Positions 10,607 to 20,547 of a stretch of 64,000 bases of DNA are shown in pieces. Within the stretch, counting starts at the first letter, position 1; each line of letters begins with the position of its first letter. The translations under genes were made by a program, and so were the position numbers. The notes beneath the pieces were generated by a model, which was given only the letters and a program-made list of their open reading frames with translations, searched no databases and was not told the DNA's origin. Source of the stretch: Ichthyosporea sp. XGB-2017a (lineage: Eukaryota > Opisthokonta > Ichthyosporea). The DNA is taken from NCBI GenBank assembly GCA_002811675.1, contig PDIM01000041.1, positions 21,510 through 85,509 on the forward strand. The letters are read 5' to 3'.

Positions 10607-12192
10607 ATGGCGACGAATATTTCGACGAGGATGCCCATTAGGGGATTGAACGTGGTGCTTGCTTCATCTTTTAAAATGTTTGTAGCGCCACGAAGAGCCA
10701 GATGTCTTTTGAAACCAGTTGGATCTCAAAACAGCTGGTCGGCTGCGAGTTTTATGGGGGCTTCTCGGGGTTGCGCTTTTTCAACATCGCGAGATGGGGA
10801 TGGAGGCTCAAAGAGGGTGGATCAAGACAACCAGGATGAGGTGGATGATGGAGTAGCATCAGCCCCCGCTTTGTATGATAAGTGGAGAATGAAATTTATG
10901 GCCGAAGGGGTGCCAGAACCTTGTGCGTAGATAAGCTGGAGGAAGAATAGAAACATGTTTTTTGTTCCACTTTATGCTATTACTAATATCTCATTGTATT
11001 TTGTTATTCGTGTGTAACAGTTTTGTCGACAAAGTATTTACTTGGACACGCACTCGACAATCCTGATATCACTTTTATTGAGATGGTCTTAAAGTCTGGG
11101 AAATTCGAAGGAATGGAATTCATGCTGAACAAGGAACAGTTGGAGAAGTTTGAAAGTTATTGTGAAAGAAGACTGAAAAGAGAACCTGTACAGTACATAG
11201 TGGGTCATTGGGATTTTAGAAATATTAGACTTAATCTCCGCCAGCCAGTTTTGATACCCCGTAATGAAACTGAAGAGCTTGTTGGATTCGCATATGATTC
11301 TGCAATGTACCTACTGCATGATGGAAATATCCCATACAGAGAGGAAAATACAGATTTGCTCACCCCGGCTGCCACAGAAAAAGCGAAGAAGTTTCGCTTT
11401 TTAGAAGTGGGCTGTGGATCTGGGTGTGTTTCTCTAGGAATTACATCCATCATCCCTCACATCCGCTGCGTAGCGATCGATAAAGCTCCCGAAGCTATTG
11501 CTCTCACCAAAGAAAATACTGAGTTGTAAGTGTTATATATTATTTAGTACTTCTTTTCGTAGCTTTCGTGTTACTGCGTATGTTAAACTTTTGATGGATT
11601 AAATGTAGGAATGGACTAAGTGATAGGGTGGAAGTGCAGCATGTAGAAATCGAGGCATTCTCGATCAATCCGGAAGAAAAGTTTGATATGCTTGTAAGGT
11701 AAGTACACATTTGCCTACAATTTTATTTCGCACGTTTGACGATTGTGCATCCTTGTGCATCCAACATACAGTTTGCTTACAATACCCCATGAATGCTATT
11801 CTAGTAACCCTCCATACGTCACCCCAAAAGAAATGGAAGGCCTGCAACCCGAAGTGAAGGATTACGAAGACTCAGACGCTTTGAATGGAGGGGGCGAAGA
11901 TGGTTTGAATTGTGTTCGAGCTATTTTGGAAAGGGCGAAAAACCTCGTAAAGCCAGGTTGCTCTATCTGGCTTGAAGTAAACGGATCGTAAGTATTTGTA
12001 GAAAACGTGAAAAAAGAGGTTAGAACAGAGCCCCATTTACTCACAACATGCAAACACTTTGTTCTTAGGCAACCAAAGCATATCAAAGAGTGGGTTAATC
12101 AAAATGCCGATGATTTGCACTTGGACTTCGTCGCCTTTTTCAAGGATATTAGAGGAGTACCAAGGTTTTGCCATCTCAAGGTACAAAAATGA
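10607..12192 (+). CDS. HEMK1: Protein N5-glutamine methyltransferase (release-factor methylase), mitochondrial HemK type
   Basis: Five exons: 10607-10922, 11021-11525, 11609-11698, 11805-11987 and 12069-12192. The product is 405 residues. The first ATG of the frame is at 10607. The first ~75 residues are rich in Arg, Ser and Ala without acidic residues, as expected of a mitochondrial targeting sequence. The SAM-binding motif I is FLEVGCGSGCVSLGI. The catalytic substrate-glutamine motif NPPY (in LVSNPPYVTP) is created only after splicing of exons 3 and 4, which supports the exon model. The helical PrmC-type N-domain includes VPEPFLSTKYLLGHAL and the PVQYIVGHWDF strand. The family methylates the Gln of the GGQ motif in mitochondrial release factors. 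The first donor is the less common GTGCGT; the others are GTAAGT. Polyadenylation signal AATAAA lies just after the stop. Confidence 0.92.
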
Positions 12193-12269
12193 TGCGCTTT
12201 CCCTCAAATAAAATGCACACATTGAAGCTCCCATAGTGCAATTTTGTATACCAGCGACCGAGATTTACA

Positions 12270-13559
12270 TCAGATAGGTCGATGCAGTCTTCGTTCCAGC
12301 CTTAAATTAGAAATCATCTGACCACGCCTTACAACTACCCTCTGCATCGGAAAAGCTCCAATCAGCTCAGACACACTCTTTACGGTTTCAAATACAACCA
12401 AGCTAGCTTCATTTCCTTTGTCGATTCCATAATTGCCAACACTCAAAGCTTTTGCAGCATTAACGGTTGCCATTTCTAGACATATTTTGTGACTTTCTGG
12501 AGTTCCCAACTGCAACGCAACAGCGGCCAAATAGCAGATTTTAAGAATATCTCCGTCACCGAAAGGGGTGAACAGGTTCTGTAAATTGTTTGTTGCGATT
12601 GCAACGTTTACGCCCAATTGACACATTCTCTCCAGCGGGGCTATGCCGCGTCTGACATTGTGGGTATCCTTTCTTGCCATCATGTACATGTCACTGGCAG
12701 GAAGTCCCAACACAGATATACCTGCCTTTGCCAAAAGGATACAGTTTTCTTCAAGTTCCCTTGGGGAAAGAGAAGCCAGTTTCGTCATATGGCCTAGGCT
12801 TACTCGCCCCTGCCATCCTCTTTCAATTGTTTCTTCCGCTACTTTTGATAAAAGCATTGGTGAGCTGTCATCAATAAAGTCCAAGTGGAAGTCTACATCA
12901 CAATTAAACTGTTGAGCTATGTCAAACACAATTTTAATGTTCTTTCCAGGATTCGGATCACAATACGGGGCTGATCCAACAAGATCTCCACCCATTTCCC
13001 TTGCTCTAATCATCATTTCCCTTTGCTCAGGAATATTTGTAATTCCTTCTTGGGCAAACACAGACAGCTGGAGGGTAATGCCCCACTTGTATTTTTCTCT
13101 CAAATCCAAAAGCGCAACCAACCCATTAAAGCCCACAAAAGGGTCAACTTCCACATGGCTACGGATTACGGCTGTTCCAAAAGAGATTTCTTTTTCAATT
13201 ACGATTTGTGCCCTGCTTCTAATATCTTCCACAGTGAATTCATTCTTTAGTTTAGTTGTGACCTGAAGTGCCTCGGCAATAGTTTTTGTAATCGCTGGAT
13301 GCCTTTCAAGAATCAAGGCTTTGTCCAGGTGCAGATGAGAATCAATCAGTCCTGGAACAACGAGTCCTCCTTTAGCATCTAACGTCCTGCAAATTGGACT
13401 TAACAGCCCAGCGAGTGCATTAGATCCAGATTCGCATATTTCCACTATACGTCCATCATTCGCTAAAATATCGTAAAGACCTGATGGCACACTGCTCGCG
13501 ACAACAACATTGGCTCTCGTAATCAACAACTGGTCCTTCAACTGGTCCTTCATCTCCAT
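12270..13559 (-). CDS. Cytosine-deaminase-like metal-dependent amidohydrolase
   Basis: A 429-residue single-exon protein of the amidohydrolase superfamily, CodA/AtzC-like branch. Metal ligands are recognisable: HLHLD (His75, His77), FHLDF (His225) and LGHM (His257). The N-terminal beta-sandwich part and LVVPGLIDSHLHLD are classic for the family. Two functional positions differ from E. coli CodA as I recall it. The Glu of HCDE is Phe228 here, and the Asp ligand in the late strand is Asn (IATNN, 324-325). I recall similar residues in some fungal and bacterial uncharacterised homologues, so this may be a subfamily trait and the substrate is uncertain. Animals generally lack CodA-type deaminases, so horizontal acquisition is possible. 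It converges on HEMK1 with only 77 bp between stop codons. The name cytosine deaminase should not be assumed. Confidence 0.8.
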   Translation of the reverse strand: MEMKDQLKDQLLITRANVVVASSVPSGLYDILANDGRIVEICESGSNALAGLLSPICRTLDAKGGLVVPGLIDSHLHLDKALILERHPAITKTIAEALQVTTKLKNEFTVEDIRSRAQIVIEKEISFGTAVIRSHVEVDPFVGFNGLVALLDLREKYKWGITLQLSVFAQEGITNIPEQREMMIRAREMGGDLVGSAPYCDPNPGKNIKIVFDIAQQFNCDVDFHLDFIDDSSPMLLSKVAEETIERGWQGRVSLGHMTKLASLSPRELEENCILLAKAGISVLGLPASDMYMMARKDTHNVRRGIAPLERMCQLGVNVAIATNNLQNLFTPFGDGDILKICYLAAVALQLGTPESHKICLEMATVNAAKALSVGNYGIDKGNEASLVVFETVKSVSELIGAFPMQRVVVRRGQMISNLRLERRLHRPI

Positions 13560-13894
13560 CTCCAGGCATGAAGTGCGCGCCGCAATGTATCCGCGGAGCT
13601 GCGTAAAGGAGAGGACTCAACACCTCTCCACGGGGAACTACCCTGTCGCTTCATAAAAGGAATACTCACCTCAGCCTCCATGACCTATAAGCCTCCACAA
13701 ATAATAATTACTAAAGCACACAATGAACAAACCGCAGTAAAACAATAAACATGTGCGAGAAAGCAGCGTTACGCGGGGTCCCATGAGCAAAAGATCATGA
13801 AGTCCTCGATCTAAATAATTTCATTGAGCTATAATTCCCTCTCAGCTGGCCCCGCGCCTATCCTAATTATCTTGGTGTGCCACTCCCCTCCTCG

Positions 13895-13904
13895 TATATA
13901 TAAG
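13895..13904 (+). promoter_or_regulatory. TATA box of the 143-residue orphan gene
   Basis: TATATATAAG lies 97 bp upstream of the start codon at 14001 and is followed by a run of 11 C residues at 13914-13924. The distance implies a 5' leader of roughly 70 bases. Only this gene, the two EGF-like genes and possibly the 22.5-kb locus show such a clear TATA element. Confidence 0.6.
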
Positions 13905-14000
13905 GGGCCATTACCCCCCCCCCCAAATGGGTGCGGTTATCTTATACTTTATAGTCCAAATCTAGTAATTTGTTTTGTTGTTTTGTTAGAATCTGACACC

Positions 14001-14432
14001 ATGGGTTTTCTTGATGCCGTTGCTAGCTCTGTCACAGAGGAGTTGAACAAGACCGAAGGCAATACCTCGGAACAGCACAAAGAATCTGGCAGCATGCAGG
14101 AGCAGCTGACCAATATGTTCAAAGAACATATGGCGTCTAAATCTACTGAAGGAGACGACACCACCGAGGAGGAGAAGAACGATGCTATGACCAAAGCCAC
14201 CGAGTTTCTCAAGGAAAAGTTTATGAAGAAGGATAACGGTGAAGAAACCTCCTCTGTGGAACAAGCCGGATTTATGGCCAAGGCAACCGCCTTCCTTCAG
14301 AGCCCTGATTTTAAAGAAGCCAAAGTGAAGGATCTCCCTGCAAAGATGAAGGCCTTCTTTGGAAATGGTGAGGAATCTTCAGAGTCTAGTGGCGCTGGAG
14401 GACTTGCTTCAATGGCAAAGAGCTTTTTCTAA
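14001..14432 (+). CDS. Small orphan protein with duplicated helical motif, probably highly expressed
   Basis: A 143-residue protein that I do not recognise. The frame is open upstream, but the ATG at 14001 sits in a near-ideal context (CACCATGG) after a TATA box, so it is taken as the start. The protein is charged (many E and K), lacks cysteine, and has no signal peptide or membrane segment. A motif recurs: AMTKATEFL (around 69-77) and FMAKATAFL (around 93-101), each followed by a basic/acidic helix. The C-terminus is a hydrophobic LASMAKSFF. Codon choice favours AAG, GAG, ACC and GCC more than neighbouring genes, suggesting high expression. A polyadenylation signal AATAAA is at 14456-14461. 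It may be an abundant cytosolic helical protein; function unknown. Confidence 0.75.
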   Translation: MGFLDAVASSVTEELNKTEGNTSEQHKESGSMQEQLTNMFKEHMASKSTEGDDTTEEEKNDAMTKATEFLKEKFMKKDNGEETSSVEQAGFMAKATAFLQSPDFKEAKVKDLPAKMKAFFGNGEESSESSGAGGLASMAKSFF

Positions 14433-15194
14433 ACGTATCTTATAGAAAACAGTTTAATAAACCCACACATTTTTCTAAATTAAATAATTGTAAACTGTGA
14501 CTGTTTGAGCTTTGCTTCGAAATTTATCCACCCTTTGTGCTTCTCTCTTGTTTCGACAAATATCGGTTGCCTTTTTCTATTATTTCTTTTCTGATCATAT
14601 GTATTGTCAGTCTCAATTTCACATCGCTACTACTGCATGGACGAGCGAACGTAAACTGCGACCTCAAGGCTCCCGGGCCCTGTGTGTGCGTGGGGGGGGT
14701 TGAAGTACTTCCAGTGGCGCTCACTGGGGGCTTCCTGGTCAAGCTATACGTGTAGTTAGCCCTCTACCTTGGCAAAGAGCGGAGGGTAGCCGTGTTACAC
14801 CCGAGTCACCTAGCTACATAGCTACATAGGTAGCAGAGGTGAAAGCTAACAAAGAAGTAGCTCTCTCGAGTCTCTTTAAGAGGTCTCTATAAGCTATGTA
14901 CAGTTCCTCATAATATGTAGTACTGTAATTAGTAATTATAATATTTTTTTATTTGTTTATGTTTTATGTTTCGTTGGCGGAGCCTGGACTGGAGTTATTT
15001 ATTTTTTTTATTTTTATTTTTATTTTTGATTTGGTGGGGAGTGTATTATTATCAAATTATTGCTGATTTTTGGGAGGGGAAAGGAAGACGAGAAGAGTGT
15101 AGTCTGCCCACTGTCCAGGAGTGGACGATGGAATGGTACATGCCGTTTGCTGTCGAAGAATACCATTCATAAATTTAACGGGGAAGAGCTAACA
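14433..15194. other. Intergenic region without a visible gene
   Basis: About 760 bp between two rightward genes. It holds the 3' end of the orphan gene, short direct repeats such as AGCTACATAGCTACATAGGTAG near 14812-14833, and a T/A-rich stretch at 14938-15030. The open frames present have no recognisable content. Confidence 0.5.
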
Positions 15195-16736
15195 ATGGGA
15201 TCCAAGCAAAGTAAGCGTAAAGAGGAGGAGACCGAGCTTCGTCGAAGAAGCTCAAGATCGCGTCGGGACACCTTTGTGTACACACCATCAGGGTCTGTTC
15301 AAAGAAGATCAACATATGATGAAAGTTTAAGCTTTAAAGTCAGGGAATTGACATATCTGGACAAGATTAGAAGGCATTTGCTACATAGAACTGTAAGATT
15401 ATGGCTTTTTATTGTTGTTTAGTTGCCTCTAAGTTTCAGATCCAAGAATTTGGAAGAGAAGGACGAAATGTAATACAACAAGAGTACTAATTCGTTGTTA
15501 TTAATCCATTGTGTATACCCGTAGGAGTTACTCGAGTTTCTGGCGGGGATTTCTGGAGTTGTTATTGTCCAGATTGTAATTACGTGCCTCTGTGTTTTCC
15601 TCTGTGATTATTTTGATATATTCATTGATATTCATCCCAGTTTTTTTATCGCTACCGTGATTTTCCCAATGGCCTTTATCTTGAACGCGTCTTATCTCCG
15701 AAGAGAGCGAGCGTTGGAAGATATTGCCCTGTTTAAATCTTCCGCTATAGAAGTGTATTTTATGTTTCGCGAATGGAATTCAGATGCCGAAGTGGACAGC
15801 GACTTTTCCTATTACGCCCTTTATGAAATTCGAGAGTTATTTAGAAGAATTAAGGTTTATCTTGCGGAAAACAGAAAACCAGAACGGGAACCAGTTTTAC
15901 AGGGAATCTATACCGGCTTTAGCAAGTTGAGTAAGCTAGTTAACATCATTCGACGAAACCCTGGGTCCATACAAGGCATGTGGGCATTAAATACGCGTAT
16001 GATTCATTATCACCATCAAATGTGCCTTGCCTTTGAAAAGCTAAGGGTGATACGGGAGTACCAAACACCGAGGAGCCTTCGGGCGTTTACAAAGATCCTC
16101 ATTTATTTGCTACCAGTCATTGCTTCACCATATTTTGTGTATGTTGGGCGGGAAAGATCTTCAGGGAGATGGACTGCATATTATATGGCGACGCTACTTT
16201 GTTTTATTCTGGGGTGCTTACAGCATGTGCAAGATGATTTGGATGATCCATTTGATGGATTTGGGCAAGATGATATTGATTTGAATATGTTTTCTGATTG
16301 GGTGGCCGTTGCTCTTTACAAAAATATCCCCAAACCTGAAGAGGAATACAATCCTGTGAGAGATCTGGACTTGAAATCTCAATTATTTTCCCAAGTGAGC
16401 TTCGCAAACTTAACTAACCTTCACCCAGAAAATGTTGCTTCCCAATTGGAACAGGCGGCCAAAATGCGGACGTCGATTATTTCTGCCCAGAATAGCATAT
16501 CCGAAGACTTTGAAGATGTGGTAGACCCTTCGCGACGCACTTCAAGATCTAGTTCTAGATTATCATCGAAACACTCCTCTAGACGTCCCTCCGAAGCAAT
16601 TCCTCCTGATACAGAGGTTTCAGATGGAGATTCACCAGACACCGTCTCCCCTGATACGCCAGGAAAGTCTGTCAGCTTCAAAAGACAGTCAATACTCTCT
16701 GGAGAGAGCCAAAATCCTTCAGATTCCAATGTATAG
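15195..16736 (+). CDS. Bestrophin-like multi-pass membrane protein with N-myristoylation motif
   Basis: Two exons, 15195-15392 and 15525-16736, in phase 0, giving 469 residues. The N-terminus MGSKQSKRKEEE matches the N-myristoylation pattern plus a polybasic stretch, so the tail should be membrane-tethered in the cytosol. Four hydrophobic spans are visible: two close together around residues 73-125 (SGVVIVQIVITCLCVFLCDY and FFIATVIFPMAFILNASYL), then ILIYLLPVIASPYFVYV and YYMATLLCFILGCLQHV. After the last comes DDLDDPFDGFGQDDIDLNMF. This acidic DDPF-x-DDIDL element resembles the ENPFG-DxNDLPLD end of the bestrophin/UPF0187 fold, which forms anion channels. The C-terminal 150 residues are Ser/Arg-rich and probably phosphorylated. 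The family assignment rests on topology and that acidic motif, so it is moderate. The alternative is an uncharacterised transmembrane family. Confidence 0.6.
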
Positions 16737-17186
16737 CATAAGTTCCACTTTCTTTTGAAAACAGTTAGAGGCTGGTTTAAGCAACACTAAGCATATTCTC
16801 CCTTTCATTATCACTGTCCTTGTATTTATTATTTTAAGAAAAAACTGAATAAAATAGCACACCATACAGTATACACCGTGGTTCTTGGCTTTGTGCCAGA
16901 TATTTGCACCACGTTAAAAATATTTGCAACAACACACCCTTGGGAACTCAAACAATTTCTATATTTGTCCATGTTGGGGGTCAGTGGGTGTTTATATTTC
17001 GGGCACTGTTGCTTTGGCCACTTTACTTGGATGGCATGACAGTTCCGCGGTATGGGAAGACAAAAAGGAAAATGGTTGAGTTATCATACATTGGAATCTC
17101 CATTTGGTAAACGGGAGATTGATTTGAATTTGAATTGGATTTTTGGTTATAGTTAAGTCTTCTTTCTTTAGCGCATTTTTGTAATT
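16737..17186. other. Intergenic region
   Basis: A 450-bp gap between two rightward genes. It includes AATAAA near 16849 as polyadenylation signal for the membrane protein. No other gene is seen. Confidence 0.5.
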
Positions 17187-18283
17187 ATGGGGAAAGAGTT
17201 GGACAAGTGCATAACTCCAAGTTATAATGATGCTTGGGAAGGGCAAGTATGGGATTTATCTAGAAAACGAGTGAACGCATTAGATGAATATTGCGCGAAA
17301 TCAATCATTGAGAATGTCACAGCAGTAAATGCGTCGTTGAATAAGCTCAAAGGTAAGAGAACACTTTCTTTCTCTGTTAGAGATGAATAAATCTTCCAAT
17401 TAATTTAATATTCGACCAATTCGAAAAGGTATTGACCCATGGGTGTTTCAGCTTCGGAAAGTGATTTTCTTGAATATTTGCTTCAATAAGGTGGAAAATC
17501 TCCCACAAAATATGAGCAAGCTTGTTAACCTCGCAGTCCTTAAAGCAAGGTAAGCTATTTCTACTACTGCGAAGAAAATGCCAGTTTCGTTAGCTAAAAT
17601 ATACTTCTTTGTCAATAGCATGAATAGAATCGCAGAGATCCCAAGGGGATTTTCAGGACTTCCCTGTTTAGTCACGCTTGATTTGAGCGTGAATAGCATT
17701 AAAGAATTGCCGTCTTATTTTTTCACAAACAGTAAGCTCAACATCCAGTTTTGTACATTTCTTTTAAGATTAAAAAACCTTGTTTCTTATTTCAATGAAA
17801 TTTGCTTATCAGCATCCTTAAAGCGGCTGTATTTGTCAGACAACAAAATTGAAGTGCTTCCGGACGAGCTGGGAAACTTGGTAAACCTTGAGATTGTAAG
17901 TTGCTCAGCCGTTTCTTTTATATCCAGAAAAACGTTAGTTCTTGTGCTAATATGTATATTGGCTTGAATAGCTATCTGTTAGAAGTAACAGCATTACACA
18001 CATTCCGAAAACAATTAAGACCTTAACAAAACTCAAAGAGCTTTATGTTGCGGACAACGAAATCGAGTATTTGCCAAAGGACATTGGTAAGTGTCAAGAC
18101 ATCCTTTGTTGTTGTGTAGCATGTATCTAAAACTTTTCATATGCTTGAATTAAAGGTGACTTGGACCTCACGGTGTTACAGATTGTAAAAAACCCTTTAG
18201 ACGACAAATTGCGTTCCCACATCAAACACTATGGTTTGGATATCAATCATCTACTAAAGTTTATTTCAAAGAATGGGTTGTGA
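17187..18283 (+). CDS. RSU1-like: Leucine-rich-repeat protein, RSU1-like (Ras suppressor protein 1)
   Basis: Six exons: 17187-17352, 17429-17549, 17619-17731, 17813-17895, 17972-18086 and 18156-18283. The product is 241 residues. All five introns are 69-81 bp. The N-terminal ~30 residues are followed by about seven LRRs of 23 residues with the LxxLxLSxNxIxxLP pattern, for example LKRLYLSDNKIEVLPDELG. The order NRIAEIPRGFSGLP, FFTNTSLKRLYLSDN, LVNLEILSVRSN, LKELYVADNEIEYLPKDIGDLDL matches human RSU1 repeat by repeat, including the distinctive DLDLT end. RSU1 (277 residues) binds PINCH in the integrin-linked IPP complex and restrains Ras-dependent signalling. The basic C-terminal tail of human RSU1 is missing here. 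The intron 1 acceptor (CGAAAAG) lacks a pyrimidine tract and is the weakest boundary. Confidence 0.85.
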
Positions 18284-18339
18284 GCTACGTGTAAGATTAT
18301 GTGAACCAGTTTTTTGTGCTGAAAAGCAAGCTTGAATAA

Positions 18340-20206
18340 TTAACTCGAGCCATAAAGTGCCAAGTTATTTAAAACACTTCGGTAGTCTTCTTCTGTATTT
18401 TTATACATTTGATCTAGTTCTGTAAGTCTCTCTTCTGGTGGCTTCTGCAGCTTGGAAATACGATCATGCGAGATGCTATTCAGTCTCTTTTTTACCTCTA
18501 ATCGAAAAGTCTTATACTTTTCCGGGTCACTTGTATTCGTGAATTTCATTTTGATAATTTCATAAACTTTTCTGCATTGAGTTTTGTTCAATTTCAAACT
18601 CTTCTGAAGCTCAGCAACAACTTCTTTCATCGGCAAAGAGTTTATATCTACCTCACCACTCTTGATATTATGGAAGAATGGAAGGGCGAGGGCATTTTGA
18701 GTGTCAACGAAGTCACGGACGTGAGTAAAGTTTGGAGAAGGGTCCTCAACTGTTCCAGAATTTTTCAAAAATGTTTCCATTAGAAGACGACTCATCGCAA
18801 CAGCAAAAGGTGGTGCAATACACCAAAAACTTACCGGTAAAATCCAGGACATTTTTCAATGGACGCAAATCGTTATAGATTCCTTGTAGAACGCGAGCTA
18901 TCAAAGAATGTTAAAACCTCCTCAAAAAGAAGCAAATAAAAAGCAATTCAATACAGCTACTTACAGCACAAGCCTTTCTTTTGGAAAGGAGGTAAAATCA
19001 GCACTTGACTGCAGCAGACAAATCAAAAAAAGAGATGTTTTAGTATTTCATCCACCACTTAAAGCCAATTTACAAGTCAAAATACACCTTATACGGGGCC
19101 GTATCATTTCTGGATACGCATAGTACTGATACACTGTAGCATATCCAGCAAATATATATTCGCTCTTTACTTCCCCACTATCGCGACTAGTCTTCTTTTT
19201 GAACCTATAGACGTGTTTTGGTGCGCACAAAGACCACAAGGAGAAGTCAATATCTTGGACAAAGCCCTCAAATAACTTTATCGCAATGAGGCCATAGACA
19301 ATACACTTACACCAAGTAAACGAGCCATCGATCATCAGAAAGGTCAATAGGCGAGGCACATTCGATGTGCCACAACAGAAATGGATATATCCTATCAACA
19401 TATTCTTTCAATCTTGGGGTAGAAGGCGAGCTCTGCAAGCATACATATCAATTGAAAAAATAAATAGCTATAAACATTGAAGTTACACAGAGTAACATAG
19501 AGGCGCAGCTCTAAGATAGTAAAATTACCTTCCATAATTCCAAGGATGACTGGCAATCAGGTCCATCTGGAGTAGAAGTTTCAGGCCAGCTTTCACGAAG
19601 CTCCCCCATAGGCCGAAAGCTAAACCTTTCTTCATCTGCAGTCTTCATGAATTCTTCTTCGTTGCTATAATAAGGAACACTTTTTACACTCTCCGATCCC
19701 TTTGGCAGTATCTCGCATATATTTAGAAGGCAGTTGTCAGCTTCAATGCCATCCGTTTGCTTTGGATCAACTTTCTTTTCATACTCCAGTGTCAGATATG
19801 GTGTAAGACCTCCCGCGGTGTAGTAGAGCTATCAAAAGATACGCGATTTCAGTCCAATATTATGCAGGAAATATTAGCTAAAAGCTTCTTTACCATCTAA
19901 GGTCTTTAAAAGATGCAACTAACCTTAATCAGCAAGTCTTTGTACCCGAAAATGCGCTCGGTTTCACCATAAACTTGGTGTGTAAACTCGGGATTCCATG
20001 TGTTACATTCGTCTCTTACTTCATCTCCTTTCGAAATCAGCTTTAAATCAATCACATCGAAAGCATCACATACGTATTCTCCAGCTTGCTCAGCGAAATC
20101 TATTAATAACATATCAAACACAACACTATCGTTTAGCTTAAGATTCGTGCACCACGCCACATACCAAAGCACACCTACCATCCATATCCTCAGTGCTTGA
20201 AGGCAT
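18340..20206 (-). CDS. HAT1: Histone acetyltransferase type B catalytic subunit
   Basis: Eight exons reconstructed from splice phase and similarity: 20206-20179, 20099-19924, 19828-19529, 19432-19311, 19204-19088, 19008-18965, 18897-18835 and 18749-18340. The product is 419 residues, the same length as human HAT1. The start codon lies in a 28-base first exon encoding MPSSTEDMD. The family landmarks follow in order: PEFTHQVYGETERIFGYKDL, LYYTAGGL, FAGYATVYQYYAYPEMIRPR, the acetyl-CoA loop SQVLILPPFQ, then VLDFTVEDPSPNFTHVRDFVD and a helical C-terminal domain. The usual glycine-rich Q-x-x-G-x-G acetyl-CoA loop reads FQKKGLC here, which deserves checking. HAT1 acetylates newly made histone H4 on Lys5 and Lys12 with RBBP4/7. 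One exon is only 44 bp. Introns are 67-106 bp. Confidence 0.92.
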
Positions 20207-20319
20207 GTTCCCAATGTCAATCTCTATTTGCTGCCTTTATTATGTAGCAAAAAATTCACCCGTACCAAATTCTCTTTTCCATCTAATTTACCACCCTCCC
20301 TGGAGTAAACGAAAACTAC

Positions 20320-20412
20320 AAGAGCCAGAACAACAAAAAAGCAAAACAAAAATAAAACAAAAACAAAAAAATAAAACAAAAAGCAAAAAAATAAAACAAA
20401 AAGCAAAAAATG
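20320..20412. repeat. A-rich low-complexity tract (AAAACAAAAA-type)
   Basis: About 90 bp built from repeats of AAAAC, AAAATA and AAAAGC units on the + strand. It lies between the start of HAT1 and the end of the aldo-keto reductase gene. It produces long lysine-rich or phenylalanine-rich open frames that are not genes. Confidence 0.85.
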
Positions 20413-20547
20413 GAAGCAGGCGCTGCTGGAAGGAAGGAAAGGGGAATCGAAAGGGGGCAACGCTCCTCTGACCTCTGAAACCAAGGAGCGTTGCTGAAAC
20501 AGGTGTTTCGCTCAAGTCCTTTATTTGTGGAACCATTGTGTAGCTCT

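Noticed and set aside
13824-14000. N-terminal extension of the 143-residue orphan
   Set aside because: It spans the TATA box and a C11 run and has no ATG in good context. The ATG at 14001 is far better.
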